From positions 1 to 64,000 of the forward strand of contig JACQVN010000062.1 of the NCBI GenBank assembly GCA_016209735.1: DNA of 64,000 nt, written 5' to 3'. This document shows, piece after piece, positions 1 to 9,834 of the stretch. A program made the translations under genes and the position numbers. Position 1 is the first letter of the stretch. Each line of letters starts with the position of its first letter. The stretch comes from Candidatus Methylomirabilota bacterium. Lineage in GTDB: Bacteria; Methylomirabilota; Methylomirabilia; Methylomirabilales; 2-02-FULL-66-22. The notes under the pieces are model-generated. The model made no database searches and was not told the origin of the DNA. It worked only from the letters and a program-made list of their open reading frames with translations.

Positions 1-70
1 GAGAAAGCTCATGATGTGGCAGTGTAGGACCGCACGCATGGACTGCAGATGCACGAATTGCTCGGCCCTC

Positions 71-131
71 CGCGCGCGGTCAGGCCCCTTTGAGGGGCCA
101 GCGCGCGTAAAGCCCCCGGCTCTGCCGGGGG
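71..131. repeat. Two adjacent GC-rich hairpins (REP/IS-end-like)
   Basis: cgcgcgcggtcaggcccc-tttga-ggggccagcgcgcg, followed by gcccccggc-tct-gccggggg. Confidence 0.55.
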
Positions 132-244
132 ATACTTACTTACGGAAACGGGATTTGGATAGGGTCCTTCTCCCCACCTTATACAGGTGTAGGCATAGGG
201 TTGAGTGGAAGTGGTTATAACACTAATACTTGGACGACAAAGTG

Positions 245-619
245 ATGAACCCAACAGATTTTATTCTCATAGCAATTGCTGTTATATTGGGAGTCAGCGT
301 TACTCTTCTTGTCTATCATTTAACTCAGTTTGAATACACACTAGAAAAGAAGCATCTCATCATGAAATGGAATTCCTTAGGCTTTCTTCCTATAAAGAGT
401 AAGTTAGACATTGATACAATAACTGAGGTTCAAGAGATTAATTCAAATCAGTTCTTGTCTACGCTTTTGAAAAATAAGTTTTGGTTATTGGTTTGGGGAA
501 AGCCGTATCGTAAGATGGTTCGCATAAAAAGAGTCCGGGGATTCTATAGGACAATACTAATTTCGCCTGCCGATCCAGATGCATTTGCCTCGGTATTGAG
601 AGCAGCGATCGGAAAATAA
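245..619 (+). CDS. Small membrane-anchored hypothetical protein
   Basis: ORF with one N-terminal TM segment (FILIAIAVILGVSVTLLVYHL); locally AT-rich codons. Confidence 0.6.
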   Translation: MNPTDFILIAIAVILGVSVTLLVYHLTQFEYTLEKKHLIMKWNSLGFLPIKSKLDIDTITEVQEINSNQFLSTLLKNKFWLLVWGKPYRKMVRIKRVRGFYRTILISPADPDAFASVLRAAIGK

Positions 620-941
620 TTGCAGGGTCATCTCCAAAGCGTGTGGGTAGATCGTGACGGTTTCAGAGCTCCGGCAGGATACGCGTGAGTACTTTGTAAT
701 GGGGGACCCGGGCGTCTTGGCGCTGTCAAGCGAAATCCCCCCTGTCGAATGCGAGTACACCGCTCGTGCTCCGGATATCATCCCGCGGCGGGAGCCGGGG
801 TCTCATCGTAGTGGCTCGCTCCGAGCTCTGCGCTGCTGGCGGCCTGGCCGTGCCGGGCACGGCAGACAGGGATCCACGCGGCCTAGTCGAGACTCCCGGC
901 ATGGAAGCGGCCCGCCGCTGTCATGGGGGCTAGGCCAGCAG

Positions 942-1160
942 ATGGTTCTGCCTTGGCTCTTGTATGCGCTCTCCGTGGGATTTTGCCTCATCGGCTGGCC
1001 CTTCTGGTGGGCCTACCGGAACTGGGAGCGCATTGTCCGCACGTACCCCCCTATCCGCTCGAGCGGTTCCGGAGCGAGTTCCTGGGGCCCCCGGCGGCGC
1101 GGGCGGGCCTCACGGGGCCGCGCTGCGCAGCGAAAGCCCCGCGGCGGAACCCGGTGTTGA
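942..1160 (+). CDS. Small membrane hypothetical protein
   Basis: MVLPWLLYALSVGFCLIGWPFWWAYRNWERI; hydrophobic N-terminus only. Confidence 0.3.
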   Translation: MVLPWLLYALSVGFCLIGWPFWWAYRNWERIVRTYPPIRSSGSGASSWGPRRRGRASRGRAAQRKPRGGTRC

Positions 1161-1162
1161 AG

Positions 1163-1363
1163 ATGGCGAGCACCCCCCTCCGATGGCCACAGGCCCTCGG
1201 GGCCGCCCCGGTCATCTTCGGCGTGCCGGCGCTCTGCCAGGGCGTGGTGATCCTCGCCCAGGCCATACGGGAAAACGCGAAGTACGATCTCGCGTTCGCG
1301 GGTGGCATGACGGCAGCCGCCAGCGTCTTTCTCCTCGTAGGAACATGGCTCTGGAGGCGATAG
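1163..1363 (+). CDS. Small two-TM hypothetical protein
   Basis: MASTPLRWPQALGAAPVIFGVPALCQGVVIL...GGMTAAASVFLLVGTWLWRR. Confidence 0.4.
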   Translation: MASTPLRWPQALGAAPVIFGVPALCQGVVILAQAIRENAKYDLAFAGGMTAAASVFLLVGTWLWRR

Positions 1364-1420
1364 ATTCCAGGGGGCATGCTGGGGGCCAAGGACGACACGT
1401 GGTGATCGCCGCGACTCCGC

Positions 1421-1785
1421 CATGCCCCGTCAAGCCCAGGTGGATGCGCTTCTGCACTGCGTCCGGGATCTTCGACCGGTACTCTCCATTCCGTGATGGT
1501 GCGCGGGATCGAGCGGACCGCCATCTTCCGCGATGACGCGGATCGCGCCGACCTCATGGCGCGCCTCGCCGCCCTGACGGAGCGCGGGGCGCTCATCGTC
1601 TACGCCTGGGCCCTCTGGCCCACCCATGCCCACCCCTTAGCGGACGGGCACGCGCCCGTTACCGCGCAGCATGCCGATCCTCCTCACGGGGTATGCCGGG
1701 GCCTTCAATCGCTGCGGGGAATGGGAGCAGAACCGCCGGAGGCAGCTTGCGCTGCCTCCGGCGGTGGCGAGTCCGGGATGTGACT
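1421..1785 (+). pseudogene. Degraded IS200-like/REP-associated tyrosine transposase (RAYT) remnant
   Basis: MPRQAQVD.. / VMVRGIERTAIFRDDADRADLMARLAALTERGALIVYAWALWPTHAHPL / LLTGYAGAFNR occur in different frames. Confidence 0.7.
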
Positions 1786-1790
1786 GGCGC

Positions 1791-3692
1791 CTAGGGGTGC
1801 GACGTGGGCTCGCCTGCGGGCGCGGAGGGGGCCAGGCTGAGCGTGTTGGCGCCCCAGAAGCCCAGGCGCTCGCCGGCCCGGTAGTAGGCCTGGCGGACGC
1901 GGTTGAGCTTGTTGGTGAAGAGGAGGCCGATCTTGGCGTAGCTTTCGAAGATGGGGCCCTGCTCGATGTTGATCGGGAGGGTGATGACCTTCACCCGGTC
2001 GTAGTTGGCGTAGAGGGACTTGGCCAGGGCGTTGAGACGGTTGGAGAAATCCTCCTGCCCCTGGGCGGCCCGCTTGACGATGGGGGCGATGACCAGGTCC
2101 ACGCGCTCCCGCAGGCGATGGAGGGCGTCCGCCGCCCCGGGCAGGATATAGGCTTCGGACGTGGCCTGCGCCTGGGTGGGGAGCGGCACCACCTCCACTC
2201 CCAGATCCGACAGGAAGCGCTGGAGCATCCCGCCCAACTGGTGTTGCAGGAACATGTCGGGGACGGCCACACGCTTCCAGGCCTTGGCCTCCCCCGCTTT
2301 CCGCACGCGCTCGACCTCGCCGTACAGCTCCCGCTTCAGCTTCGCGACGTAGGCCGCGTTGGCCTTGAACCAGTCGCGCAGGAGGTGTTTCCCGTAAAGC
2401 TGAATGCCCGCGGTGAATCCATCCCGCCGGAGGAGCAGGCTGCGCACAATGGTGCCCCAGGAGTAGAACTTCTTCATGGCCTTCATAGCGCCTACCTGCA
2501 GCTCGTAGGGGGACATCTTGCGGGGCTGGTGGACGACGTGGTGGCCGTCGTAAAGGCTCCAGTCCTTGGTCAGGATGTCCTTACCGCCGCGGGCGTAGAG
2601 ATTCTCCCAGTCGGGGGAGCCGGGGCAGGGGGTGAGGATCATGAACTGGACCGACTCCAGACCGTGCCGCACGGCGAACCTGGCCGTGGCGTCCAAGGTC
2701 TCGACCTCGTCCTCGTCCGAGCCGACCACGAACATGCCGTGGATCTTGACGTTGTGCCGGTGGAAGGCGTCGATGGAGCGCTCGATCTTGGCCAGGTCCT
2801 GCTTCTTGTTGAAGAGTTTCAGGGTCCGTGGATTGATGGACTCGAAGCCGACGTAGACGTTGAAGCAGTTGCTCCGTCGCATCAGCTCCAGCATCTCGGG
2901 ATCGTCGGCCGCCTCGGTGCGCACCTGGGCGCCCCATTCGGGGGTGAGCCCCTCGGCGATCATCCGCGAGAGCAGCTCCTTGGTGCGCTTCTTGTTGGCG
3001 TTGAAGATGTCGTCGGCAAAGAAGATGTAGCTGGCGTCCTTGCGGTGCCGCAGCTCGGTCAGGACGCGGTCGACCGAGTGGGTCCGGAAGGCGTGACCGT
3101 ACATCCCCGGCACGGAGCAGAAGGTGCAGGAGAACGGGCAGCCCCGCGAGGTGGCGATGCTCACGATGCCCCCGGGCTTCCAGCCTTCCACCAGGCCGAA
3201 ATCCGGCACGGGGGTCGCATCCAGGTCGCGGAGCTTCGGCCGCTCGGGATTGTGGACGATCCGGCCGTCCCGCTTGTAGGACAGGTTCTGGATGGAGGCC
3301 AGATCCCGCTTCCCCTGGAGGGCCTCCAGCAGCTCCACGAAGGCCCCCTCGCCCTCGCCGCGGATCACGTAGTCGGCGTGCTGGAGGCCCTCCTCGGGCA
3401 GGAAGGAGGTATGGGTCCCGCCGAGGACGGCGGGAATGCCGGCCGCCCGAACTTTCTCGGCCAGGGCGTAGGAAGGCGGAGCGGTCGAGGTGATGGTGGA
3501 GACGCCGACCACGTCGGCGCCGAGCACGTCGCTCATGTCGATGGGGGCGATATCTTCGATGTACACGCGCGCGTCGTAGCCAAGATCTCGCGCAATGGTG
3601 CCCAGCAGGACGGCGCCAAGGCGCGGGATGGCGATTCGGCTGTAGACATGGAGGTGCGTGGACTTCGGCTCGACGAAAACGATCTTGCGCAT
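1791..3692 (-). CDS. B12-binding domain radical SAM protein
   Basis: N-terminal cobalamin-binding-like domain and CxxxCxxC (ATSRGCPFSCTFCSVPG); start set at MRKIVFVEPKS. Confidence 0.85.
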   Translation of the reverse strand: MRKIVFVEPKSTHLHVYSRIAIPRLGAVLLGTIARDLGYDARVYIEDIAPIDMSDVLGADVVGVSTITSTAPPSYALAEKVRAAGIPAVLGGTHTSFLPEEGLQHADYVIRGEGEGAFVELLEALQGKRDLASIQNLSYKRDGRIVHNPERPKLRDLDATPVPDFGLVEGWKPGGIVSIATSRGCPFSCTFCSVPGMYGHAFRTHSVDRVLTELRHRKDASYIFFADDIFNANKKRTKELLSRMIAEGLTPEWGAQVRTEAADDPEMLELMRRSNCFNVYVGFESINPRTLKLFNKKQDLAKIERSIDAFHRHNVKIHGMFVVGSDEDEVETLDATARFAVRHGLESVQFMILTPCPGSPDWENLYARGGKDILTKDWSLYDGHHVVHQPRKMSPYELQVGAMKAMKKFYSWGTIVRSLLLRRDGFTAGIQLYGKHLLRDWFKANAAYVAKLKRELYGEVERVRKAGEAKAWKRVAVPDMFLQHQLGGMLQRFLSDLGVEVVPLPTQAQATSEAYILPGAADALHRLRERVDLVIAPIVKRAAQGQEDFSNRLNALAKSLYANYDRVKVITLPINIEQGPIFESYAKIGLLFTNKLNRVRQAYYRAGERLGFWGANTLSLAPSAPAGEPTSHP

Positions 3693-3897
3693 GCGGGGCT
3701 CCTTCGCACGGGGTACCTCGCTGACTGGATCGAGGAAGGCCTGACCGGCGAAACGGGAGGGGCAGTCGGCGGGCTCCCTCAACCGGGAAAGAGAGAAACC
3801 GACGTTATCCCGGGAGGTGGGGGGATGTCAAGCTAAAGGTTTCAGGAGGGCTATAGATTGACAATGGGGGTTAAGCTGGTATAAAAGCTCAGGGGAT

Positions 3898-3997
3898 TGA
3901 CGATGGACGATGGATCCCAGGCCGTGGACCGTGGACCACGGACCGCGGACGATGGAGGATGGACCGGCGGCGATTGACCATGGTCCATGGTCCAAGG
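3898..3997. repeat. 7-nt-period array, unit GACNATG/GACCGTG
   Basis: gacgatg gacgatg gatccca ggccgtg gaccgtg gaccacg gaccgcg gacgatg gaggatg. Confidence 0.75.
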
Positions 3998-4006
3998 AAG
4001 GTGCCG

Positions 4007-4906
4007 ATGCCACAAACCAAGCGGCCGCCGACCATTCGGAAGGCGGTCTTCCCCGCGGCGGGTCTCGGGACGCGCTTCTTGCCGGCCACCAAGGCCCAGC
4101 CCAAGGAGATGCTGCCTATCCTGGACAAGCCGACGATCCAGTATGTGATCGAGGAAGCGGTGGCCTCGGGTATCCAGGAGATCATCGTCGTCACGGGCCG
4201 AGGCAAGAACGCCATCGAAGACCACTTCGACCGCTCCATCGAGCTGGAGCTGATGCTGCAGAGGAAGGGGCGGGAAGATCTGCTGGGGGTGGTGCGGAAC
4301 ATCTCGGAGCTAGCGCGCATCTGCTACGTGCGGCAGGGGGAACCGCTGGGTCTGGGCCATGCGGTCCTGTCCGCCCGGGAGCTGGTGGGCAGCGAGCCGT
4401 TCGCCGTTCTCCTCGGTGACGACATCCTGACCGATACCTCCCCCGCGCTCAAGCAGATGCTGGCCGTCTACGCCAAGCATCGGAGTCCCGTGATGTGCGT
4501 GAAGCGGGTGCCGAAGGCCGAGGTGTCCCGGTACGGTGTCATCAAGGGGCGACGGCTGGCCGAGCACATCTACCAGATCACGGACATGGTCGAGAAGCCC
4601 CGGGTGGAGGAGGCGCCGTCGGATCTCGCCATCGTCGGCCGCTACATCCTGCCGCCGGAGATCTTTCCCCTCCTGGAGAAGACCAAGGAAGACCGGACGG
4701 GGGAGATCCAGCTTACGAATGCCCTGAAGGCCTTGCTCAGGGAAGAGAAGCAGCGCATCTACGCGCTCGAGTATCAGGGGCGCTGGCACGATGCGGGGAC
4801 CGTGCTGGGCTTCTTGAAGACGACCGTGGAGTTTGCCCTCGCGCGCCCCGAGGTCGCCCCGGCCTTTCGCGAGTTCTTGCGGAGTCTTGACCTGGGAGAG
4901 GCGTGA
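4007..4906 (+). CDS. galU: UTP--glucose-1-phosphate uridylyltransferase
   Basis: KAVFPAAGLGTRFLPATKAQPKEMLPILDKPTIQYVIEEA. Confidence 0.95.
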   Translation: MPQTKRPPTIRKAVFPAAGLGTRFLPATKAQPKEMLPILDKPTIQYVIEEAVASGIQEIIVVTGRGKNAIEDHFDRSIELELMLQRKGREDLLGVVRNISELARICYVRQGEPLGLGHAVLSARELVGSEPFAVLLGDDILTDTSPALKQMLAVYAKHRSPVMCVKRVPKAEVSRYGVIKGRRLAEHIYQITDMVEKPRVEEAPSDLAIVGRYILPPEIFPLLEKTKEDRTGEIQLTNALKALLREEKQRIYALEYQGRWHDAGTVLGFLKTTVEFALARPEVAPAFREFLRSLDLGEA

Positions 4907-4910
4907 AAGG

Positions 4911-5213
4911 AAAGTTCGAGAGTACGGCGGTACGACAGTACGGCGGTACAGCGGTACAGGGAAGCCTGGGTGTTGAGGAGCGTAGGGGCAGAGGAGCGGA
5001 TGGCCCTTGGCTCATGGTTGATGGCTGGAACCACCATGAGCCGCACGCGGTGTACGTAGAACATCGAACCTCGTCCTCGATGTTGCAGACCATGCACGTT
5101 GAACATGAAACGTTAACCGTTGAACGCTGAACGTGGAGCGTGGGGCCGGAACCTCCGAACCCTCGAACTTCCGAACCGTTCCTGTACCGTCGTACTGTTG
5201 TACCATCGAACTG
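4911..5213. repeat. Mosaic of short-period arrays between galU and lon
   Basis: GTAC octamers, CTCATGG heptamers, GTTGAAC heptamers, GAACC octamers, then GTAC octamers again. Confidence 0.8.
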
Positions 5214-5253
5214 CGTGAGGCGCGCCGGCCTAAGGCGTGGAAGGAGAGTTCCC

Positions 5254-7728
5254 TTGGAGAACAATCCGAAGGTTGCCCAAGACCAAAGCGCTGCAGCGGA
5301 CGAATCGGGTGAGGGCGGCGTGGGAGTCGAGCAGCCCAAGACGGAACGCAAGACGCCGCCGGAGATCCCTCTCTTGCCGGTGCGTGACGTGGTGGTCTAC
5401 CCCTTCATGATCCTGCCCTTGTTCGTCGGGCGCGAAAAGTCGATCCGGGCGGTGGACGAGTCGCTCAGCCGCGAGCGGCTGATCCTCCTGGCCGCCCAGC
5501 GGGACGCCGAGGCCGAGGATCCCGAGCCGGAAGGGCTGCACCGGGTCGGGACCGTGGCCATGATCATGCGCATGCTCAAGATGCCCGACGGGCGGGTCAA
5601 GGTCCTGGTCCAGGGGGTGTCGCGCGCGGAGATCCTGGACTTCACGCGGCGGGAGCCCTACTTCGAGGCCCGCATCCGCGAGATCTCCGAGCCGGAGACG
5701 GTGGCCCGGCCCCTGGAGGGGGAGGCCCTGATCCGCTCCGTCAAGGAGATGGTGCAGAAGGGAGTCAACCTGGGCAAGGGCCTCTCGCCGGACGTCCAGG
5801 TGGTCATCAACAATCTGGAGCACCCGGGGCGACTGGCCGATCTGATCGCCAGCAACCTGGACCTCAAGGTGGAGCAGGCGCAGCAGGTCCTGGAGGTGTT
5901 CGACCCGGTGGAGCGCCTGAAGCGGCTCTCCGACCTCCTGGGGAAGGAGCTGGAGGTCCTGGAGATGCAGCACAAGATCCAGAGCCAGGCCCGGGAGGAG
6001 ATGGACAAGACCCACCGGGAGTACTACCTGCGCGAGCAGCTCAAGGCCATCCAGAAGGAATTGGGGGAGACCGACGAGCGGGGCCAGGAGATCCAGGAGC
6101 TGGAGCAGAAGATCGAGAAGGCCAAGATGCCCGAGGCCGTGGCGGCCGAGGCGCGGACGCAGCTCGGCCGGCTCTCCCGCATGCATCCGGACGCCGCCGA
6201 GGCCTCGGTCATCCGCACCCACCTGGACTGGCTCATCGATCTGCCGTGGAACAAGCAGACGACGGACAAGCTGAGCATCAAGCAGGCGCAGAAGATCCTG
6301 GATCAGGATCACTACGACCTGGAGAAGGTCAAGGAGCGCATCCTGGAGTACCTGGCGGTGCGGACCCTGAAGCGCAAGACGAGGAAGAAGATGAAGGGCC
6401 CCATCCTCTGCTTCGTGGGACCCCCGGGCGTGGGCAAGACCTCGCTGGGGCGCTCCATTGCCCGGTCGCTGGGCCGGAAGTTCGTCCGCATCTCGCTCGG
6501 CGGCGTGCGGGACGAGGCCGAGGTCCGCGGCCACCGGCGCACCTACATCGGCGCGCTGCCCGGCAAGATCATCCAGGGTATCAAGCAGGCCGGCACCAAT
6601 AATCCCGTCTTCATGATGGACGAGGTGGACAAGGTCGGCGCCGACTTCCGGGGCGACCCCTCGGCGGCGCTCCTGGAGGTCCTGGACCCGGAGCAGAACT
6701 CGGCCTTCGTCGATCACTACTTGGGGGTGGCCTTCGATCTCTCCAACGTGATGTTCATCACCACGGCCAACCTGGCCGATCCCATCATTCCGGCCCTGAA
6801 GGACCGCATGGAGGTCATCGAGATCTCGGGCTACACGGAAGAGGAGAAGCTCCATATCGCCCGCCAGTACCTCCTGCCGCGCCAACTGGAGGAGAACGGG
6901 ATCACCGGTAAGATCCTGGAGATCACCGACGAGGCCGTCCTCAAGACCATCCAGCACTACACCCGGGAGGCGGGACTGCGCAATCTGGAGCGGGAGATCG
7001 CCACCATTTGCCGCAAGGTGGCCAAAGACGTGGCCGCCGGCAAGAAAGGCCAGACCAAGGTGACGGCGGCGGGCCTCTACCGATACCTGGGGGCGCCCAA
7101 GTTCCTGCCCGAGGCCGAGCAGGAGAAGGACGAGATCGGGGTGGCGACCGGACTGGCCTGGACGCAGGCGGGGGGCGACATCCTCTACATCGAGTGCACC
7201 ATGATGCGCGGGAAAGGGATCCTCTCCCTCACGGGACAACTGGGCGACGTGATGAAGGAGTCGGCCCAGGCCGCGCTCTCCTACGCGCGGAGCCGGGCCA
7301 TGGCCCTGGGGATCAAGGACGAGGTCTTTGCCAAGCATGACTTCCACATCCACGTGCCGGCCGGGGCCATCCCCAAGGACGGCCCGTCGGCGGGGATCAC
7401 CATGGCGACGGCCCTCATCTCCGTCCTCACGCGGACGCCGATCCGGCGCGACGTGGCCATGACCGGAGAAATCACGCTGCGGGGGAAGGTTCTCCCCATC
7501 GGCGGGGTGAAGGAAAAGGTCCTGGCGGCCCGGCGCATGGGGATCATGACGGTGCTCGTCCCCGCCAAGAACGACAAGGACCTGGATGAGCTGCCTCCGA
7601 ACGTGAAGCGGGGGATGAACTTCGTCTACGTGGAGCACATGGACCAGGTGCTGGACACAGCCCTGGCCAAGCGCGGCGCCGCGCGCCGTCCGGCGGGGGC
7701 CGTGGAGCGGCGGGTCGGCCGAGCCTAA
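5254..7728 (+). CDS. lon: ATP-dependent protease La (TTG start likely)
   Basis: [23 protein letters not shown]; Walker [10 protein letters not shown]; catalytic KDGPSAGI; aaggagag upstream of TTG 5254. Confidence 0.95.
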   Translation: MENNPKVAQDQSAAADESGEGGVGVEQPKTERKTPPEIPLLPVRDVVVYPFMILPLFVGREKSIRAVDESLSRERLILLAAQRDAEAEDPEPEGLHRVGTVAMIMRMLKMPDGRVKVLVQGVSRAEILDFTRREPYFEARIREISEPETVARPLEGEALIRSVKEMVQKGVNLGKGLSPDVQVVINNLEHPGRLADLIASNLDLKVEQAQQVLEVFDPVERLKRLSDLLGKELEVLEMQHKIQSQAREEMDKTHREYYLREQLKAIQKELGETDERGQEIQELEQKIEKAKMPEAVAAEARTQLGRLSRMHPDAAEASVIRTHLDWLIDLPWNKQTTDKLSIKQAQKILDQDHYDLEKVKERILEYLAVRTLKRKTRKKMKGPILCFVGPPGVGKTSLGRSIARSLGRKFVRISLGGVRDEAEVRGHRRTYIGALPGKIIQGIKQAGTNNPVFMMDEVDKVGADFRGDPSAALLEVLDPEQNSAFVDHYLGVAFDLSNVMFITTANLADPIIPALKDRMEVIEISGYTEEEKLHIARQYLLPRQLEENGITGKILEITDEAVLKTIQHYTREAGLRNLEREIATICRKVAKDVAAGKKGQTKVTAAGLYRYLGAPKFLPEAEQEKDEIGVATGLAWTQAGGDILYIECTMMRGKGILSLTGQLGDVMKESAQAALSYARSRAMALGIKDEVFAKHDFHIHVPAGAIPKDGPSAGITMATALISVLTRTPIRRDVAMTGEITLRGKVLPIGGVKEKVLAARRMGIMTVLVPAKNDKDLDELPPNVKRGMNFVYVEHMDQVLDTALAKRGAARRPAGAVERRVGRA

Positions 7729-7732
7729 GGCG

Positions 7733-7868
7733 GGCAATCAGGCAGTTGGGTAATCAGGCAGTTGGGCAATTGGGCAATTGGGCAATTGGGAATTAGGCAA
7801 ATGGGCGATCCGGCAACCCGGCACACCAATTCCGGGCTCCTGATTGCCTGATCGCCAAGTTGCCCAGT
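7733..7868. repeat. 8-nt-period foldback array, unit GGGCAATT
   Basis: gggcaatc aggcagtt gggtaatc aggcagtt gggcaatt gggcaatt gggcaatt, then reverse-complement arm gattgcct gatcgcca agttgccc agttgcc. Confidence 0.85.
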
Positions 7869-7901
7869 TGCCATTTTCTGAGAAGGAGGTACACCGTCAG
7901 C

Positions 7902-9569
7902 TTGAGCCAGCCGGAAGCGTGGGTCCGCGTCATCCCTCTGGGCGGGGTGGGCGAGATCGGGATGAACATGACCCTCCTGGAAACCGCGCAGGACCTCCTG
8001 GTCATCGACGCCGGCCTGATGTTTCCGGAGGAGGAGATGCTGGGGATCGACCTGGTCCTTCCGGAGGTGACGTATCTCCTCCAGCAGCGGGACAAGGTCC
8101 GGGGGATCCTTCTCACGCACGGTCACGAAGATCACACCGGCTGCCTGCCGTACCTTCTGCCCCAACTGCCCGTGCCCGTCTACGGGACCCGCCTGGCCCT
8201 GGGGCTTGTCCGCGAGAAGCTGCGCGAGTTCGACCTCGACGCCACCGCCGACCTCCGCCCCATCCAGGCCAAGGAGCGGCTCTGCCTGGGGAGGCTTCCC
8301 GTCGAGTTCATCCGCGTCGCGCACAGCATCCCCGACGGCATCGCGGTGGCGGTGCAGACGCCGCCGGGCTGGGTGGTTCATTCCGGCGACTTCAAGCTCG
8401 ACCGGATGCCGGTGGACGGGGCGGACACCGACCTCGAGACGTTCGCGGCGCTGGGAGAGCGGGGGGTCCTGCTCCTCCTCTCGGACAGCACCAATGCCGT
8501 GCGCGACGGCTTCACCCCCTCGGAGTCCGGGATCGGCCAGACCTTCGAGCAGCTCTTCCGGGCTGCCCCGCGCCGCATCATCGTGGCCTGCTTCGCCAGC
8601 AACATCCACCGCATTCAGCAGGTGCTGGACGTGGCCGCCCGCCTCGGCAAGAAGGTGGCGATCAACGGGAAGAGCATGGCGGCCAACACCCGCATCGCGG
8701 CGGAGTTGGAGTACCTCCGGATTCCCCCGGCGACGGTGGTGCGGCTGGACGAGCTGAAGCGACTGCCGCCGCAGGCGGGGCTGATCCTCACCACCGGCAG
8801 CCAGGGCGAGCCGCTGTCCGCGGTGGCCCGCATGGCCGTCGGCGAGCACAAGCAGATCGAGATCGAGCCGGGCGACATGGTGATTTTCTCGGCCCGGGTG
8901 ATCCCGGGCAACGAGAAGTCGATCGCCCGGATGATCAACCAGCTCCTGAAGCGGGGGGCGCAGGTCATCACGGAAGAGAATACCCCGGGGGTCCACGCCT
9001 CGGGCCATCCCAGCCGCGAGGAGCTCAAGCTCCTCCTTGGCGCCACCCGGCCGCGCTACTTCACCCCGATCCACGGGGAGTACCGTCACCTGCACGCCCA
9101 CAGAGAGCTGGCCCGGCAGATGGGGGTGCCCGACGACCGGGTCTTCCTGCTGGAGGATGGGGATGTGCTGGAAGTGACCGCGGCCGAGGGCCGGGTCGTG
9201 GACAAGGTCCCGGCGGGGCGAGTCCTGGTGGATGGCAAAGGAGTGGGAGACGTGGGGGATACGATCCTGCGCGACCGCCAGCACCTGGCCCAGGACGGTA
9301 TGCTGGTCGTGGTGATCGGCTTCGATAAGACGGGTGCGGTGGTGGCGGGTCCCGATCTCATCAGCCGCGGATTCGCGCTCCTGCCGGAGGACCACGCGCT
9401 CTTCGAGGAGGCCCGGAGGCTGATCCTCACGGTCCTGGAGGGCTGCAGCGTGGAGGAGAAGACCGAGTGGACGCTCATCAAGCAGCGGATTCACGCGGTG
9501 CTGCGGAGATTCCTGCAGAAGACCGTGGACCGGCGGCCGATGATTCTCCCGGTGATTATTGAAGTGTGA
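7902..9569 (+). CDS. rnj: Ribonuclease J (MBL-fold/beta-CASP; TTG start likely)
   Basis: VIPLGGVGEIGMNM, LTHGHEDHTG, GHPSREELKLLLGATRPRYFTPIHGEYRHL; aaggaggt upstream. Confidence 0.92.
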   Translation: MSQPEAWVRVIPLGGVGEIGMNMTLLETAQDLLVIDAGLMFPEEEMLGIDLVLPEVTYLLQQRDKVRGILLTHGHEDHTGCLPYLLPQLPVPVYGTRLALGLVREKLREFDLDATADLRPIQAKERLCLGRLPVEFIRVAHSIPDGIAVAVQTPPGWVVHSGDFKLDRMPVDGADTDLETFAALGERGVLLLLSDSTNAVRDGFTPSESGIGQTFEQLFRAAPRRIIVACFASNIHRIQQVLDVAARLGKKVAINGKSMAANTRIAAELEYLRIPPATVVRLDELKRLPPQAGLILTTGSQGEPLSAVARMAVGEHKQIEIEPGDMVIFSARVIPGNEKSIARMINQLLKRGAQVITEENTPGVHASGHPSREELKLLLGATRPRYFTPIHGEYRHLHAHRELARQMGVPDDRVFLLEDGDVLEVTAAEGRVVDKVPAGRVLVDGKGVGDVGDTILRDRQHLAQDGMLVVVIGFDKTGAVVAGPDLISRGFALLPEDHALFEEARRLILTVLEGCSVEEKTEWTLIKQRIHAVLRRFLQKTVDRRPMILPVIIEV

Positions 9570-9571
9570 GA

Positions 9572-9690
9572 GGCAGGGGTTGGGGGTCGGGGTTCAGGGG
9601 CCAGGGGACGGCGGATGGGTCGGGCGCACGGTTCCCCCGCGTTCCCTCCCTGACCCCCGGCCCCCAGTCCCTGGCCCCTGGAGTTTCAAG
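9572..9690. repeat. 7-nt-period foldback array, unit GGGGTYN
   Basis: ggggttg ggggtcg gggttca ggggcca gggg ... cctgacc cccggcc cccagtc cctggcc cctgg. Confidence 0.75.
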
Positions 9691-9752
9691 AAATCCTTGG
9701 CGAACGAGGAAAATGAGGCTACAGTCATCGCCAAACCACGAGCGTGAGGGGT

Positions 9753-9830
9753 ATGCGGCTGATGGCTCATAGCTCATGGCTGCTAGCAGGCCCTACCATG
9801 AGCCAAGTGCCATGAGCCAAGAGCGAGGGG
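9753..9830. repeat. 7-nt-period foldback array, unit RGCTCAT
   Basis: gctgatg gctcata gctcatg gct ... catgagc caagtgc catgagc caagagc. Confidence 0.75.
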
Positions 9831-9834
9831 TGGC

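Noticed and set aside
1671-3836. 721-aa plus-strand ORF
   Set aside because: Almost entirely antisense to the radical SAM gene, which has clear family motifs; only the first codons correspond to the transposase remnant.
3898-3997. Repeat arrays as sequencing or assembly artefact
   Set aside because: Units are degenerate rather than identical, family identity changes within loci, and foldback symmetry is kept; still, long reads would be needed to exclude it formally.
4737-5351. 204-aa minus-strand ORF rich in RSTVNVS/YRRT-type peptides
   Set aside because: It translates intergenic repeat arrays; such peptides are by-products of the short-period DNA.
5230-7737. 835-aa minus-strand ORF
   Set aside because: Antisense shadow of lon in GC-rich DNA; low-complexity composition and no family motifs.
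7725-9494. 589-aa minus-strand ORF
   Set aside because: Antisense shadow of the RNase J gene; Leu/Arg/Gly/His-rich with no recognisable domain.
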